Shown: positions 1 through 11,340 of the stretch, in pieces
Layout of the letters: each line of letters starts with the position of its first letter
How positions within the stretch are numbered: position 1 is the first letter of the stretch
Source: Lunularia cruciata
Lineage: Eukaryota; Streptophyta; Marchantiopsida; Lunulariales; Lunulariaceae
Assembly: GCA_948567375.1 (NCBI GenBank)
Contig: OX419762.1
Span: 42,575,034-42,639,033, forward strand
Direction: 5' to 3'
Length of the DNA stretch: 64,000 bases
Program-made: the position numbers and the translations under genes
The notes under the pieces: generated by a model
Database searches by the model: none
Told to the model about the DNA's origin: nothing
The model's input: only the letters and a program-made list of their open reading frames with translations

Positions 1-400
1 GAATTAGTAGATCAAGAGCATGGGACATCTCCTAATCAATTGCTATCTTTGATGATCGGCCTCCACGCTCTACTACAACTCTCACTCTCAACATCTCCTC
101 TTGCTTGAGACTCCTCTAACTAAAAACACCCCTTCCACCCAACTCTCCACCATCTATATACATAAGAACCCTAAAAAAAAACAAGACCATAATACATGTG
201 GCCAATCATATACATGTACATAGATTGCTCACAATGCAATAGCTCAACCATGGGATCCATCATACAACCTAATCCATCTTTACGGAGATATACCACATCA
301 GTTTACTTTTTCAAGGGCTGTGCAAACCACAACACAACAATGTGATGGTTTTTTTTGGAAGGATCATTTGCACAATTGTAAGCTATGATACCTCCCAAAC

Positions 401-592
401 ATTGATGGTATTATGGACCCAAGCTTGGCACTTGTACATGTAGGCTTGCGGTGTATGTTATGCGGCTCTTTCCGTGGAGCTGCTACTATGTTAGTCTATG
501 ATAGTGGTTCAAGAGGATGGCATATGGCATGTATGATTCCTCCCCTCACGGTGGTTCCTCAAGGACAATGGTTATGTCCTAGATGTACTTGA
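401..592 (+). other. PHD-finger-like C-terminal domain of family D (fossil)
   Basis: The open frame reads a C-x2-C pair (CMLC), then LVYDS, a GWHMAC segment carrying the expected His and Cys, the PPL turn typical of PHD fingers, and a terminal WLCPRC followed by the stop. PHD fingers are zinc-binding readers of histone H3 tails. The spacing H-x2-C, then W-x-C-P-x-C, fits the family, although the middle Cys pair is degenerate in this copy. Its place after integrase and before the LTR corresponds to where chromoviruses keep a chromodomain. Domain identity is fairly sure; a targeting role is inference. Confidence 0.65.
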
Positions 593-762
593 CGTATAGC
601 TAATTCATCCTTTATATGGTACAGATTGCAGACAAGAAACTAACAATGGGGCTTGATAGCACCTGACCTCTTGATCTTTTGCCCACCATAGGGTAAAGCA
701 TATACTTGGAGTAGATGGCTATCTAGAGTTAAAGGGACCTAACCGCCAGCTAGGGGGGTGAT

Positions 763-1424
763 TGTGATACTTTAGAGTCCATGTACGACTTATGTGTGAG
801 TTGTGTTTCTTTAGTGTGTGATGTTGACAATGATGTATGTTGTGTAGCAATGTATATACGCACAATAGCTATCACACCATTTGTAGCGTTGCACCTAGAT
901 AGCTTGGACTCTGGAGTAGTAGTGTTGGTAGTCAGGAGTATTTTGGTAGTTACTCATAGGCTACTTGTCAATGGTCAAATTTTATATTCAAGGTAATGAC
1001 TACATGGTGAGGCCCACAATCACTTGCACCATTCACATTGTTGGGTGTGCCATCAGTGGGACCATTAGGGTTTGAGACCTAGCTCAAGTCTAGGGGGTAT
1101 ACGTTTGAAGTGAAACTCCAAAGAGCTCACTTCTTTGATGTTGAGCCTTCAAGTTCCTTGCTATGGTGGACAGAGGCCAGCGAACATCACCTGGATTCTC
1201 TTAGCTAGAGTGGGTGTGGCTTGACTATAATCAGTGCCCAGTTGTTGGTAGATTATTGAGTGACAGATCAAGTACTGATATGATTGAGTGTGATTTGAGT
1301 TGTATAAACAAATTGATTATTATGGTATTTTAGAGTCCATGTATGACTTATGTGTGAGTTGTACTTCTATAGTGTGTGATGTTGATAGCGATATATGTTG
1401 TGTAGCAATATATATACTCATGAC
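763..1424 (+). repeat. Family D 3' LTR with flanking 110-bp direct repeats
   Basis: The segment has three parts: about 105 bp starting TGTGATACTTTAGAG (763-865), a core of about 450 bp (870-1320), and a second copy of the first part (1321-1424). The same three-part order is found at 28674-29338. The lone copy at 60831-61386 has the core plus the last part only. Which start is the true LTR start is unresolved: the purine tract just before 763 argues for 763, while the lone copy starts at the core. Confidence 0.65.
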
Positions 1425-1516
1425 ATTATATATATTGAGTTGTCCATTTTGCTTTTATATATTAATCATTATCATCAAATCATTCAATATGTGGATAGAG
1501 CGAGGAAGAAGAAGAA

Positions 1517-1557
<41 letters not shown>
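1517..1557. repeat. (AAT)n microsatellite
   Basis: About 13 uninterrupted AAT/ATA units follow a short GAA run. It is a simple sequence repeat just past the family D element end. Confidence 0.95.
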
Positions 1558-1558
1558 T

Positions 1559-4212
1559 AATCAAAGCTTTATATATTCTCTTGCTCTCAATCTTCCTCAT
1601 TTCATATCAATATTTCAATTTCAATGATTTACTTTGCATATCAATGAGAATAACAAGTTTTTATTTTTATCTCGTTTAATTTTGATTAGATATTGTCTTT
1701 TCTGGCTTGCTATAAACCTTGTACTTCTTTGCTACGTTTGCTACGTTCACTTGCTACGTTAAGATACGAATTATATACACAAAATTTATACTTCTTGTTG
1801 TATTTAATTCAATATTCTTGCTTGCTAAAGCATGAATATTGATAGATTATTGAAAAAAAAGAAAAAGCAATGAGTACTGTATTATTATTTATTTGATACA
1901 AAGAAATGAGTTATTGAGGAACAATATTCCGCCCAGTCCGATAACACAAGAACATTCGTTGCCAGCACGACTCACTCTATGCCAACTATCACTCACGGAT
2001 AGCACATGGCACTTGGAATTGGTCGAGTCGAAGTCCCAAAATATGGGGGCCGGTTGAGTCTATATCTCTGGGCGTAGTTTATTTGTCTTGGCAAGACCCA
2101 TAAAAGATGTAGTGGTGGCACTCTACTCTAGAACACATACTGTATTGTGTATTCCACTCGATGTGTGTTCTTCAGTCAAATACAGGAGAATAAACATGCA
2201 CAAAGACTGCAGTGTTTCCTAGTTGACGGTCTGTTGACATGCATGTTTCTCTGGTTGGTGAGATGAAGTGCAAACTTAAAGTCAAACCTGAAAACGTGCA
2301 TCCTCTTTGCTGCTCCTCGACTCGTTCTCCATAACGTTTCTTTTGGTTCTCTAGATTCCTAAGAAGATTGAAAGCGTTGAATGAAATTTGATGAAAATTT
2401 AGTGCACTTTAGTAAAGTATATAGCAACAATCAAACTTCACGGTTTGGATCATAAATACTCATGGAAATAAATGAACCTTCGACTCTCCTTTTCAAGATT
2501 AAGAAAAAACAATGAACCAATGCTCACTTTTGGGACCATCAATACTCCTGGGAGCGACTGAATATTTTATTCTTCTTTTTAAGATTAAGAACTTGATTAT
2601 TGTCATGTGATGTATGTTTTCGAACTCAATGGAACTTGGTAAAATTTAATGGCAGTGCAGTGAGTCCATATTTATACTGCTTGAGAGTACATAAACACCA
2701 TGAAGTGGACACGTGTCGAGTGTCATGTTGCCAGTATATATTGCGTCCACTTTTTTGTCATATCTTCGATCGCAAAAAGTAGGAAGGTCGATGAAGGTCC
2801 TGCAACGGCTAGTGCATGGTGAACCTTGTACGTGGAAATTGTAGATACATGACTGCACCAATGATTCACTACAGCAACTTGCAAGCCCTCAAGCTCCTTC
2901 ATCTCAAGTACTATTAACAATTCACTTACTGTAATACTAAAACCATGTGCTTGATTGCACCCTCTAAACATTGAGCCAGATGACACCTACACTATGGTTT
3001 TTCAAATATCAGTTGCCGAATCTGAATAGAAAAAGATCTGCAACAGGATATCCGTCGTTCTCAATCATCTCAAGTATTGTGGTCATGGAGAACTCCAGGA
3101 CTGCTATGGTCCAGCATCGAATCTAAGGTGGAAAAAGAGAGTAAGCCTTTCAGAAATCGGTTAGGTCATTGCTTCACATATTTAGTGTGAGTTTATGCAA
3201 AGGGTCGTTAAGCATATACCTTAAACTCCAAGCAGACTCCATGCCAATTTCTGGATTTTCCGTTCAGACACGAATTACTACCCCTGAACCATGTGCAATG
3301 GCCGGCTCACAAAGTTCCTTTGTATGTCCGACCATCGTCCATCTCCATTTCACGTTAGTGAACACTGAAGTCGAGGAGGGAGTGTTGGACTACTCCATGA
3401 TTGCGGAACATTATCTTTCCAACTATTCTAGCCGTCACGTGATTTGCCAGGATCACAACAAAGGTTTACCTACCCTCAAGCTGTTCTGTTCAATTACAGT
3501 TTCGGAACATCTTAGATCCTTGTTATGTGCAACGATGAGGGGCTAAGATATACATGTCTGGAGAGGGAGTTATTCGAGCTTTTGTCGATTTATCGTAGTT
3601 AGTCAGTAACACAAACAGCATCCGGCGGGATGGACAAAACACCTCATCTGTAATATTGTCTCGTTATTGTCCGCGGACTGTGCAAATCTTGTGAGTTTCC
3701 CTTCTACACAGCGGCTTCCGCTTTGTTGATCATGGGAGCCCACTTAAATCAACCAACTATAGAGAGGATGTCGAACCAAAACCCTTTAGGAGTTTTAAAG
3801 GTGGAGACCTCACCAAATCTGAATCGAGTCTAGTCATTGCTTACACAGTCTATCACCAATTTGTTACCTCCTGATTCGATTGGTCAAAATTTAAGATTCA
3901 GAAGTACATACAGCAACAAGAACTACGTACACAGATGGTGCAGCACTCAATGAAGGGATCTTCCATGTCCACCGCGACGCATAAGCAGTAACTTGTAGCT
4001 CCATGGAGCAAATGGAGGATGCTTGTTTACTTTTATAGATTGATCAACAGTAAATGCCGACAACCAACTCGAACGTTCTGAGTTTCTTGTCGATTTCGTA
4101 CCTTCTCACAGGTATCTCTTTAGGTGGTCCCATGCCCACCAGCTCAACTTTTGATAAATGTAAAGATGAATCATGAAACCGTGAAGCATCTCCGCAAGGA
4201 TTCTACTAGTGG
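1559..4212. other. Intergenic stretch, no gene recognised
   Basis: AT-rich at first (1559-1900), then mixed composition. Open frames here are short, and the longest (3169-3546) begins at TTG and resembles nothing I know. The last part should contain the promoter of the PR-10-like gene. No transposon sequence was recognised. Confidence 0.5.
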
Positions 4213-4219
4213 TATAAAT
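4213..4219 (+). promoter_or_regulatory. Probable TATA box of the PR-10-like gene
   Basis: TATAAAT lies about 140 bp upstream of the ATG at 4355 in otherwise mixed sequence. This would place the transcription start near 4245 and give a 5' leader of about 110 nt. It is inferred from position and sequence only. Confidence 0.5.
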
Positions 4220-4354
4220 TGTGCTTGAGCGAACTTGTTTCAGCAACCACAATTACCTTAGCACTTCCCTGCAGCTCTGTCTACTCAATCATTCTCTCCT
4301 GTATCATTCTAGTTGTACTTAGACTCCAACTCTTTTCGACTTCAGAACCGGAAA

Positions 4355-5073
4355 ATGTCTACTCTTACCTACGAGGTTGATTTTGACGTCCCCGCACCCA
4401 TTGTCTGGGCAGCTTTGGAACAGCAGAACGCAACATTCCCCAAGGTTGCACCTCATGTGTTTTCCAACATTGAACACCTCGAGGGTCCCCATGGACTGCC
4501 TGGCGCAATCCGCAAGATCACTTTCGGCCCAAGTAAGCTCATGTCCCCCCTGTTGTTGTCCCTGACTGTCTCGTGGCGACAGGTTGTGGTGTAAGAAATC
4601 ATCGGTTCTAGAAAGTTGAGAAGAGTTAGTGGGCAATGCACGTTTCTTCGCAGGGGTACACTTTCTGTTTTAAGGTTGAACTTCAATCCAGTTGTTAGCC
4701 ATGAAGATACTTACAAAGTTTGAAGTCACTTCTGAATACATTGTTTCCAGAGCTTCTCCTACGACTTTCTGATTCTGCTTGTGCAAACCTTACAGTTGCT
4801 CCCGAGGGTGCATATGTGAAGGAGAAGCTTCTTGCAGTCGACACGGAAAAATTTACCGCCACCTTTGAGGAAATTGAGGGAGGTCATCTTACTAAAGGAT
4901 ACACCAAGTGGGTGACCACGGTGACCCTTGTCCCAGTTGGTGATAACAACTCCAAGCTACTGGTGTCCACAGAGTACCAGTATGAGGACGTATTGAAGAA
5001 CACCAAGGAGGGAATGACAAGTGTTATGAAGGCATTGGGAGAATTTCTTAAAACTGAAAGCGTTAGTGCTTAA
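4355..5073 (+). CDS. PR-10 / Bet v 1-like protein, two exons
   Basis: Exon 1 is 4355-4532 and exon 2 is 4796-5073, with a 263-bp intron from GTAAGC to TTACAG. The joined frame gives 151 residues, the normal size for Bet v 1/PR-10 and major-latex-like proteins (about 155). Visible family traits are an N-terminal beta strand (TYEVDFDVPAP), a glycine-rich loop equivalent (LEGPHGLPGAIRKITFG) at about residues 42-58, a central KLLAVDTEKF strand segment and a long C-terminal helix (VLKNTKEGMTSVMKALGEFL). These cytosolic proteins bind small hydrophobic ligands in an internal cavity and are often induced by stress or pathogens. I chose the ATG at 4355 because the frame upstream has no other ATG and because of the TATA box at 4213. 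No sign of damage. The exact ligand and subfamily cannot be told. Confidence 0.85.
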
Positions 5074-8000
5074 ATTAAGCACTCCACCACAATCCAGTCT
5101 CCCGCACATCAGTCTCGATCCAGAAGGCAGTCGATCTCTCTTGGTAACTGGAGCATTCAACATGCTCCAGTTATGGGTCTAGCTGGCATGTCCTCCTGGC
5201 ATTTTGTGACAGAGATGGTGCACACAGAAGAAAGTTTCGCAGAATGTGCGAAGTCCCAGTAGTATCCTTTCATAAGTTCCTTCTTGTTATCGTATGCGTT
5301 CGCCCCTTTTTCCTTTCATAAGTCCGCTCACAGACCGCGGGGGCTTCTTGAAATGAGATGTACATTTATAAATATATACTAATAAAATATGTGCATTTGA
5401 ACATTAACTTGGAAGGAGTTACCCCACCACAGAACCGTCGCAAGTTCTTGCCATGTTCTCTGTCAAATCCGTCTAATTATAAGAGAATTGCGATGTCATT
5501 TTGTCGACAGTTCTTTTCAAACCAGACTTCGGTTGGTGACGTCCAAACTATGCTGTTTTGTTTCCCCTCCTAATTCTGGTAAGGGCATGTACATGTCCAG
5601 AACTAACCAACAGAAAATCGCAACATAGAGTTGGGCTGTCGCAGGGGACTTCCACCAAATCGAGATACGCTTCAAATTAAAAACAGTGTCACTCTTCAAC
5701 ATCAATACTCTATCATCACGTATCTTTCATATTTGTTTCGCGATCAAGCGCAAGGTGGTGCTCATATCAGCTTCGAAGGTCAACATCTACGACAATAAAT
5801 CACGATTGTACCCTTTGACACTTCGACCTTCATAACAGTAGGTACACATTGCTTTGCTAAGCGCCGTACCTAGCAAGGCAACCTGAGGAATTGAAACAAA
5901 CGACAGGATTATGCAGGTCCACCCCAGCATTGTATCGCTGCCATAGATTCTTAAATTGGACCTTCTCGTGAGCTTGAGGTATGTAATTAGCTTGATGTAG
6001 TCAACATCTCTACCATAAATACGCCGATTGGTCTGAGGCAAAGCTCGAATATTTGTAGAAAAGTTCAACATGGAAAACACTCTCAAGATTAGGTGAACAT
6101 GAGGCAAGGGCATGAATGTCCTTTCACTACTGCAAATTCAATAGGTTAGCGGACATTCTTGACAGCAATTGGCAACATCCGATAGAATTATACATGAATT
6201 TTCTAAATTTTCTGTTTGGTATGCCTCTGAACGATTCAGGCCATGCACATCCTTCTTACAAGCTGCCCTAGACAATTGCAGGGAGAAACTTTGGACTACA
6301 CCTTCTCAAGTTACAGTAAGGAAGATGTTACAGATACTTAAAATACCAGTTTCAGTCTCATTTTGCGATCATCAAGAAGAATACGAAGACCGTAATAATG
6401 ATTTATCTGCAAGTGATTCTGACCTTGGATGGAAAGGGAATGGTCCACCGTCTTCGCCAATTTCGGAATAGAAGTATCAATTGCTCGTTCTAGCCGCTTG
6501 ACAAATGACTTTACTTATATCTTAGGATGAAAAATGAGGATTCAAGAGAAGCGTGTTATCTACTTCTCAATATGGAATTGAAAACACTAATATAGTGCTT
6601 ATAACGACTACTACGACATTGATGAGCTTTCGGCGTGCAGGTTGTCGGAAGTGAATGTACCAAATCTTCAGGAACACAATGTACTCAAGCCACAAATCAG
6701 GTTGATCTTCCATGCGCGATCAGGCGAAAGACTGGTGATATTTGTTTTAAACTGAAACGCCTCTTACAAGTCCGAGTCTTATTCCACCAGCTTCGCAAAA
6801 GTTAACTTCTATAAATTTTAATCTCAGGGCACGAGTGGGAGCAGATTCGTGAGATCATTGACTTGGCTCGTTTGACAAATTCTTCATACATCTGAGGTCA
6901 GGCCGTACGACAATGTGAGCCATGGTGCAGAGCAGGAAATCTAGCTCACACCGCTTCAGGATCTTCAGCATTACCACGATCAATCGACATGATTGACTAA
7001 TGATGATAATTCCGAAATAGCTCGAAGAGATCGAACGTGTTCATGATCATGCATGTCTTCGGGTTTCTGAAGATGCACGATCAGGTCTTGAAACTACTAT
7101 ATGTTTAGAATTCCCGAGTTTTCAAGAAGTACACCCTAACTCCAGGCAATCTAATGCATTATAAATATATATAAATATAAATATAAAATTCAAACTATGC
7201 AAAATAGTTTCAGTCGATGATAATACCGCATGATGCCACACCATGGATTCTGTGCCAAGCAGGACATAGACGCGGGCCTTCGAGTCTGCATGATACTTGC
7301 ATAGCAGATTATCACTTATTGATGAATCAGAGTCTACAGGATTTCAAGTTACCTTGAGCTTACTCGCTGCGTGGCAAATAGACGGCACTTATGGGACGCA
7401 CCTTGTTTAGAGTGCACTTCAAGTTGGGATTGGAGATTGGGGACAACTGGATGACTAATCTAAATCAGTCCTCTTTTGGGGCTCTCGGTAGCTAAGAGAA
7501 ACTCATTTGCTCTAGCCATGGGTGATTGGTCTGCTGGGTGTCGATAAATAGTGGTTATTGATGTTGCCTATTTCACGAAGAAAGATGAGATTCATCAGAA
7601 CCAAGCTCCATCCAGGTTATGAAACAATGCAAATGGTTGATATGGAGGAATAGGAGCATTCAGATTGTGAAGTTTCCGATTCATCTGGTAAAACATAGTT
7701 CTTTGAGACGACAATGCCGCAGGATCCATGCCTTAGGACATATGGCAGGTGCTGTCATCCGTTCAGACACTTGATGAAGGTTATTCACGGATCAGCGCAT
7801 TTAAAACCTTTGAAAGTTCAAGTTACCGTGCTTCATTTACTATTTGTAACTAGAAACGAGACAACAGCTCCGGAGACTCGCTCTCGAGCACAATCAAACC
7901 ATATCGCAAGACATAGCGAATTACTGGGGACAGCGTGATAGTGAAGGTCACCAAGTCAGTGTTCTTCCTCGATGACTACATCAGTGGACCAAATGTCAAA

Positions 8001-8744
8001 GTTAATGGGAATCATGATGCGCATTACACTCCACACTCGACGCAAAGGGACTGTAGATGACACTCCTTGGCTCACAAAATAATGTATAACAAACATCGTG
8101 GCATCAACTGTCAACTGGAACATGTTTCACAGTATTGAGCAAGTAAGACTTGTCATAGGTTCAGGCGAAGAGGTATCCAGGTTCAATATCTGCCCCAGAT
8201 ATTGAATTCCGATACCTCTTCCGTTACCTTTACCTTGGATCGTTTCCTAGAAAAAAAAGAAAGTTCACCGTCACATTCACACTTCCCGATAAAAGTCATA
8301 GAACTAATATCCACCAGCACACTTCAATTGATAAATCATCACTGAAACACATCATTTTCATAACGCATTTTTATTGCGATTTCCTAAATGTATTTTCACT
8401 AGTTGGTAAATTTGTGAACATTGCCACCAAAGGAAAGTGAAGCTTCCTACGGTTAGTCAATCATATTCTACTCTTTTCAACCTTGACGATCAGGGGATCG
8501 AACGGATAAGTGCGGGTGCTCCTATCAATCGATCCAAGGTGGGAGCTCGAGTGATAGGTACACCGATAGCCCAGCTGAGCCTCGTTTGCGATCAACCGAT
8601 AAATCACGAGGGCACTTCGAGATTTGTCGCAACCTGAACTATAGGAACTACACGAGAACAGAAGCATCAATTGACTAATTCTGGAGAAGTGTGGTCAGAC
8701 ATTCTAATGTTTTCACTTTAACCTATCTCTAGTGTGTTCATTTC
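5074..8744. other. Intergenic stretch, no gene recognised
   Basis: It contains the 3' flank of the PR-10-like gene and the downstream side of the LRR gene. Open frames of 60-108 codons occur on both strands, but they start at non-ATG codons or show no recognisable motif. A sharp hairpin lies at 8167-8221. No retrotransposon sequence was recognised. Confidence 0.45.
8167..8221. repeat. 55-nt two-stage palindrome (hairpin)
   Basis: Outer arms of 11 nt (8167-8177 and 8211-8221) pair perfectly. A 4x4 internal loop follows, then inner arms of 10 nt (8182-8191 and 8197-8206) pair perfectly around a 5-nt GCCCC loop. This is directly visible. It is shorter than a typical plant miRNA precursor, so it may be a structured RNA, a terminator-like element or a protein-binding palindrome. 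Confidence 0.8.
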
Positions 8745-10118
8745 TTAGGTGTAATTGGTGAAGTTGTTGCCACTCAAATGCAAGGCGCCTGTACTTTGAA
8801 TTGCCAGCACAGATGCTGGGACACTACCAGTGAGACGGTTTGATTGGAGAAACAGAGCGGTCACCTTACCGTAACTCTCAGGTATGCTCCCCGTGAGTTT
8901 ATTGTTAGCTGCTCCAAAAAATCTCACGTTTCGTGTAGGTTCTTTAGGCAGGGGCCCGGAGAGAAAGTTGCCAGAAAAATCTACGGAATCCATCGTAGGC
9001 AACCTGTTGTTGTAAACCGTTGGAATGTATCCCCAGAAACGGTTTGACTGCAAGTCAAGTCTCCTAATCAAGGGCAGTTCGAGCAGTGCGCGAGGAATTT
9101 CGCCCCAGAAATTGTTGCCAGATATTTCCAATGCTTCCAGCTTCGGAAATGGATTAGGATCCAGGGAGAACAAGCCATAAAGTTTATTGGAAGTGAGACT
9201 GATCCTCCTCACAGATTTCATCTTCGAGAGATCCACCCATGGCACGGGTCCATGGATTTGATTCCCATCCAAGTGAAGATTCGTGAGATTAATCAGATTT
9301 CGAAACGAGGTGGGAATGCCTTCGGGCCCATTCAGCCTGTTTCCGTATAGACGGAGTTCAGTAAGTGTGGGGAGGTTGCCCAGTTCGTGTGGAAGTGCGC
9401 CAATCAAACCTCCTGTCGGTTGGACATCCCCCGACTCAGGATCACCATTGTTGATGGTAATTGTTCTTATACTTCTCCATTCGCTGATACAGCCTGGTAG
9501 ACGTCCGGACCAGTTAGGGGTGTAACTGACGTAGAGGTTTCGAAGCTTATGCAGTTTACAGAGCTCCAAGGGTATGCCTTTGTTGCCTGTCAAACCTGGA
9601 GGAAAATACGACGGGACAAACATATCGAAATGAAGAAGCTCGAGATTACTCAGGTTTCCCCACTCCTTCGGGATATCGCCAGACAATCCTTTCACGGCTT
9701 TGATGTATATCTCCCTCAAGCTCGGGATCTGGCCCCATTCTTTGGGAAGGATATTGTTCTTGAAGTAAGCTTGCTCCATTCTGATGGCCTGCAAAGTCTT
9801 GATTCGAGACAAGGCTCCTAAGTTTGGTGTACCAACCAGCTGAAAATCCCTCCCAGGCTGCCAGAATCCCCACACGTCAAATCTTGTCACATGACCCGCA
9901 GAGTCACAGGTTACGCTATCCCATTTACAGCAGTCCTCGCCAGTCCAGGAATCGAACGGACATGGGTAGTTAGGATTGATCTCATTACATCTAAGCCCCA
10001 CAACCATCGCGCGCAGTGCTTCTGCGTCGAAGGCAGAGCATGTTGTGCCGATGGTACTTTGAACGGAAGAAAGACATAGCAAAACTATGCAGACCCAGCC
10101 GGTTCTTGAGAATGCCAT
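8745..10118 (-). CDS. Secreted leucine-rich repeat protein
   Basis: A single 457-residue frame from an ATG at 10118 to a TAA at 8747-8745. Residues 1 to about 25 form a signal peptide with a hydrophobic core (VCIVLLCL). Residues 28-71 match the plant LRRNT_2 cap: DAEALRAM, then SWTGEDCCKW with its paired cysteines, then C71. From about residue 95 to the end run roughly a dozen LRRs of the plant extracellular type, many with the LxGxIP signature (LSGDIP, LTGSIP, FWGEIP). There is no transmembrane segment and no kinase, so the product should be apoplastic, like polygalacturonase-inhibiting proteins or truncated receptor-like proteins. A C-terminal cysteine cap is not seen, and the frame ends right after a repeat (NNFTNYT). 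It appears intact. The ligand is unknown. A defence or cell-wall role is inference from the class. Confidence 0.85.
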   Translation of the reverse strand: MAFSRTGWVCIVLLCLSSVQSTIGTTCSAFDAEALRAMVVGLRCNEINPNYPCPFDSWTGEDCCKWDSVTCDSAGHVTRFDVWGFWQPGRDFQLVGTPNLGALSRIKTLQAIRMEQAYFKNNILPKEWGQIPSLREIYIKAVKGLSGDIPKEWGNLSNLELLHFDMFVPSYFPPGLTGNKGIPLELCKLHKLRNLYVSYTPNWSGRLPGCISEWRSIRTITINNGDPESGDVQPTGGLIGALPHELGNLPTLTELRLYGNRLNGPEGIPTSFRNLINLTNLHLDGNQIHGPVPWVDLSKMKSVRRISLTSNKLYGLFSLDPNPFPKLEALEISGNNFWGEIPRALLELPLIRRLDLQSNRFWGYIPTVYNNRLPTMDSVDFSGNFLSGPLPKEPTRNVRFFGAANNKLTGSIPESYGKVTALFLQSNRLTGSVPASVLAIQSTGALHLSGNNFTNYT

Positions 10119-10521
10119 CTTGTTTGCACACTCCTTCGGCCTCCAAATCTACAGATGTGGGCCAGTTCACGTGAGATCCAACTTCCGAATTGGAAACTCA
10201 TTATTCTCCACATTACAGTTGAGAATGAAGCGGAAATCTGGCATCAGCTCAAGTAAAGCTCAATACATATTCCGTAGAAGCACTTGAAAGCAATTGTCAA
10301 TCCTCTCTCTTTCTCAAGGTCAAGACTCCTGCGCTTCAACTGCAGATGGACCTTATGCAGGCACCCATAAACAAGCTTATAAACAAACTTGAAAGCTTAC
10401 CCAGTTGACTATGAACAAAGAAATCGGACCATCACGTGGAGGAGCTGCAAATAATTTCAGGTCGACTTCTCAACTTTGAAGACTTGATAGTTTTGCTGAT
10501 CTGTTTTCGGTCTTAAATACC

Positions 10522-10887
10522 ATGTTGACGAACGAATCCGACATTCCGGTGAGTTGGAAGTACGGTGAATTGGAAGTACGTGCACGGAGGTTGATGACTA
10601 CAGTATCGTCTCGTCAGGCGCCGTTATTTAAGGCAGAAATTTTTCACAAACATGCGGAGAGCTCATCATATTTAAATTGTTTCGTTGTCAAGGATCCTAG
10701 TGAGTATATTTCCAGTACCACTGCCTTTGAATTGAATAACAGTTTTAAAAGTATTGGAGCCGACCACTTCGATTTCAGTTTGCATACCAGTAAACCTTCT
10801 GGGTTTGGATTGCAAGCTGGAAAACGAGGCCTAGCGTTGCTTTCCCAACTCAAAGTGAAAGCAAGACATGCTACACTGGAAAGGTGA
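10522..10887 (+). CDS. Hypothetical 121-residue ORF, unsupported
   Basis: The frame opens at a true ATG and runs 121 codons. It is hydrophilic, with a Lys/Arg-rich tail and no signal peptide, membrane segment or motif that I recognise. It could be a small gene, an exon of a larger one or chance. A reading frame of this size is not rare in 2.7 kb of non-coding DNA, so support is weak. Confidence 0.2.
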   Translation: MLTNESDIPVSWKYGELEVRARRLMTTVSSRQAPLFKAEIFHKHAESSSYLNCFVVKDPSEYISSTTAFELNNSFKSIGADHFDFSLHTSKPSGFGLQAGKRGLALLSQLKVKARHATLER

Positions 10888-11240
10888 TCACCGGTCACGA
10901 CAAGAAAGTCCACGTTCTTTCCCGTGATTTGGATGCTATTTACACAAAGGATCGACTAGCATGTCCTAAATCGTGGCATGGAAGGATACCAAACGTGTAC
11001 TATTACCTGTTCGAGTTGAGATACTGAGCTACTGTATCTGATATTGGATATGTGGTTTCATCCTTGGAAGACTTAACGGTCGCTGTGGAAGTACTCTATG
11101 GTTTATTTATTGAGCATTACTCTTCGGGGGAAGTTTTTGCAAGAAGTAAGACCTCTTTAGAGTACACGATGATGGCTTGGTCTTATTAGACGGAAGCTTG
11201 TATTTGATAATATCTCCTTCGAACTGGGATAGGCTCCGTT

Positions 11241-11340
11241 ACGGTGCAGAAGACCACTTCTCATCACCCAGTCTGCACGAACAATTGATGCGTACACTGA
11301 TTGTTCGCGCAGACTGGTGATGAGAAGTGGCTTGTGCACG
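11241..11340. repeat. Long imperfect hairpin, miRNA-precursor-like
   Basis: The left arm 11252-11285 pairs with the right arm 11300-11331 across a 14-nt loop with only a few mismatches or bulges. Weaker pairing extends the stem to about 11241 and 11340 (GTGCA on the left, TGCAC on the right). Stem length (35-45 bp) and near-perfect pairing suit a plant MIRNA foldback or a tiny foldback element. No mature sequence can be named by eye. Confidence 0.55.

Larger units (their letters stand above)
1..1424 (+). mobile_element. Family D Ty3/gypsy element, 3' end fragment
   Basis: This is the 3' part of a gypsy-type LTR retrotransposon that enters from beyond the window. It holds the end of the internal region with a PHD-finger-like domain (401-592), a purine-rich tract near 750-762 and then LTR sequence. 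The same order (PHD, purine tract, LTR) recurs in reverse at 28674-29800, which is how I assign it to family D. It is an old, broken copy. The right end (near 1424) matches the end point of two other copies in the window, so it is probably a true element end. Past it the sequence is unrelated. Confidence 0.75.

Noticed and set aside
3169-3546. 125-codon open frame upstream of the PR-10-like gene
   Set aside because: It starts at TTG, has no recognisable motif and lies in the expected promoter region.
6169-6471. 100-codon open frame between the PR-10-like and LRR genes
   Set aside because: It starts at TTG and has no family resemblance or splice context.
8844-10079. Several plus-strand frames opposite the LRR gene
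   Set aside because: They are mirror frames of a clear coding sequence and carry no motif of their own.
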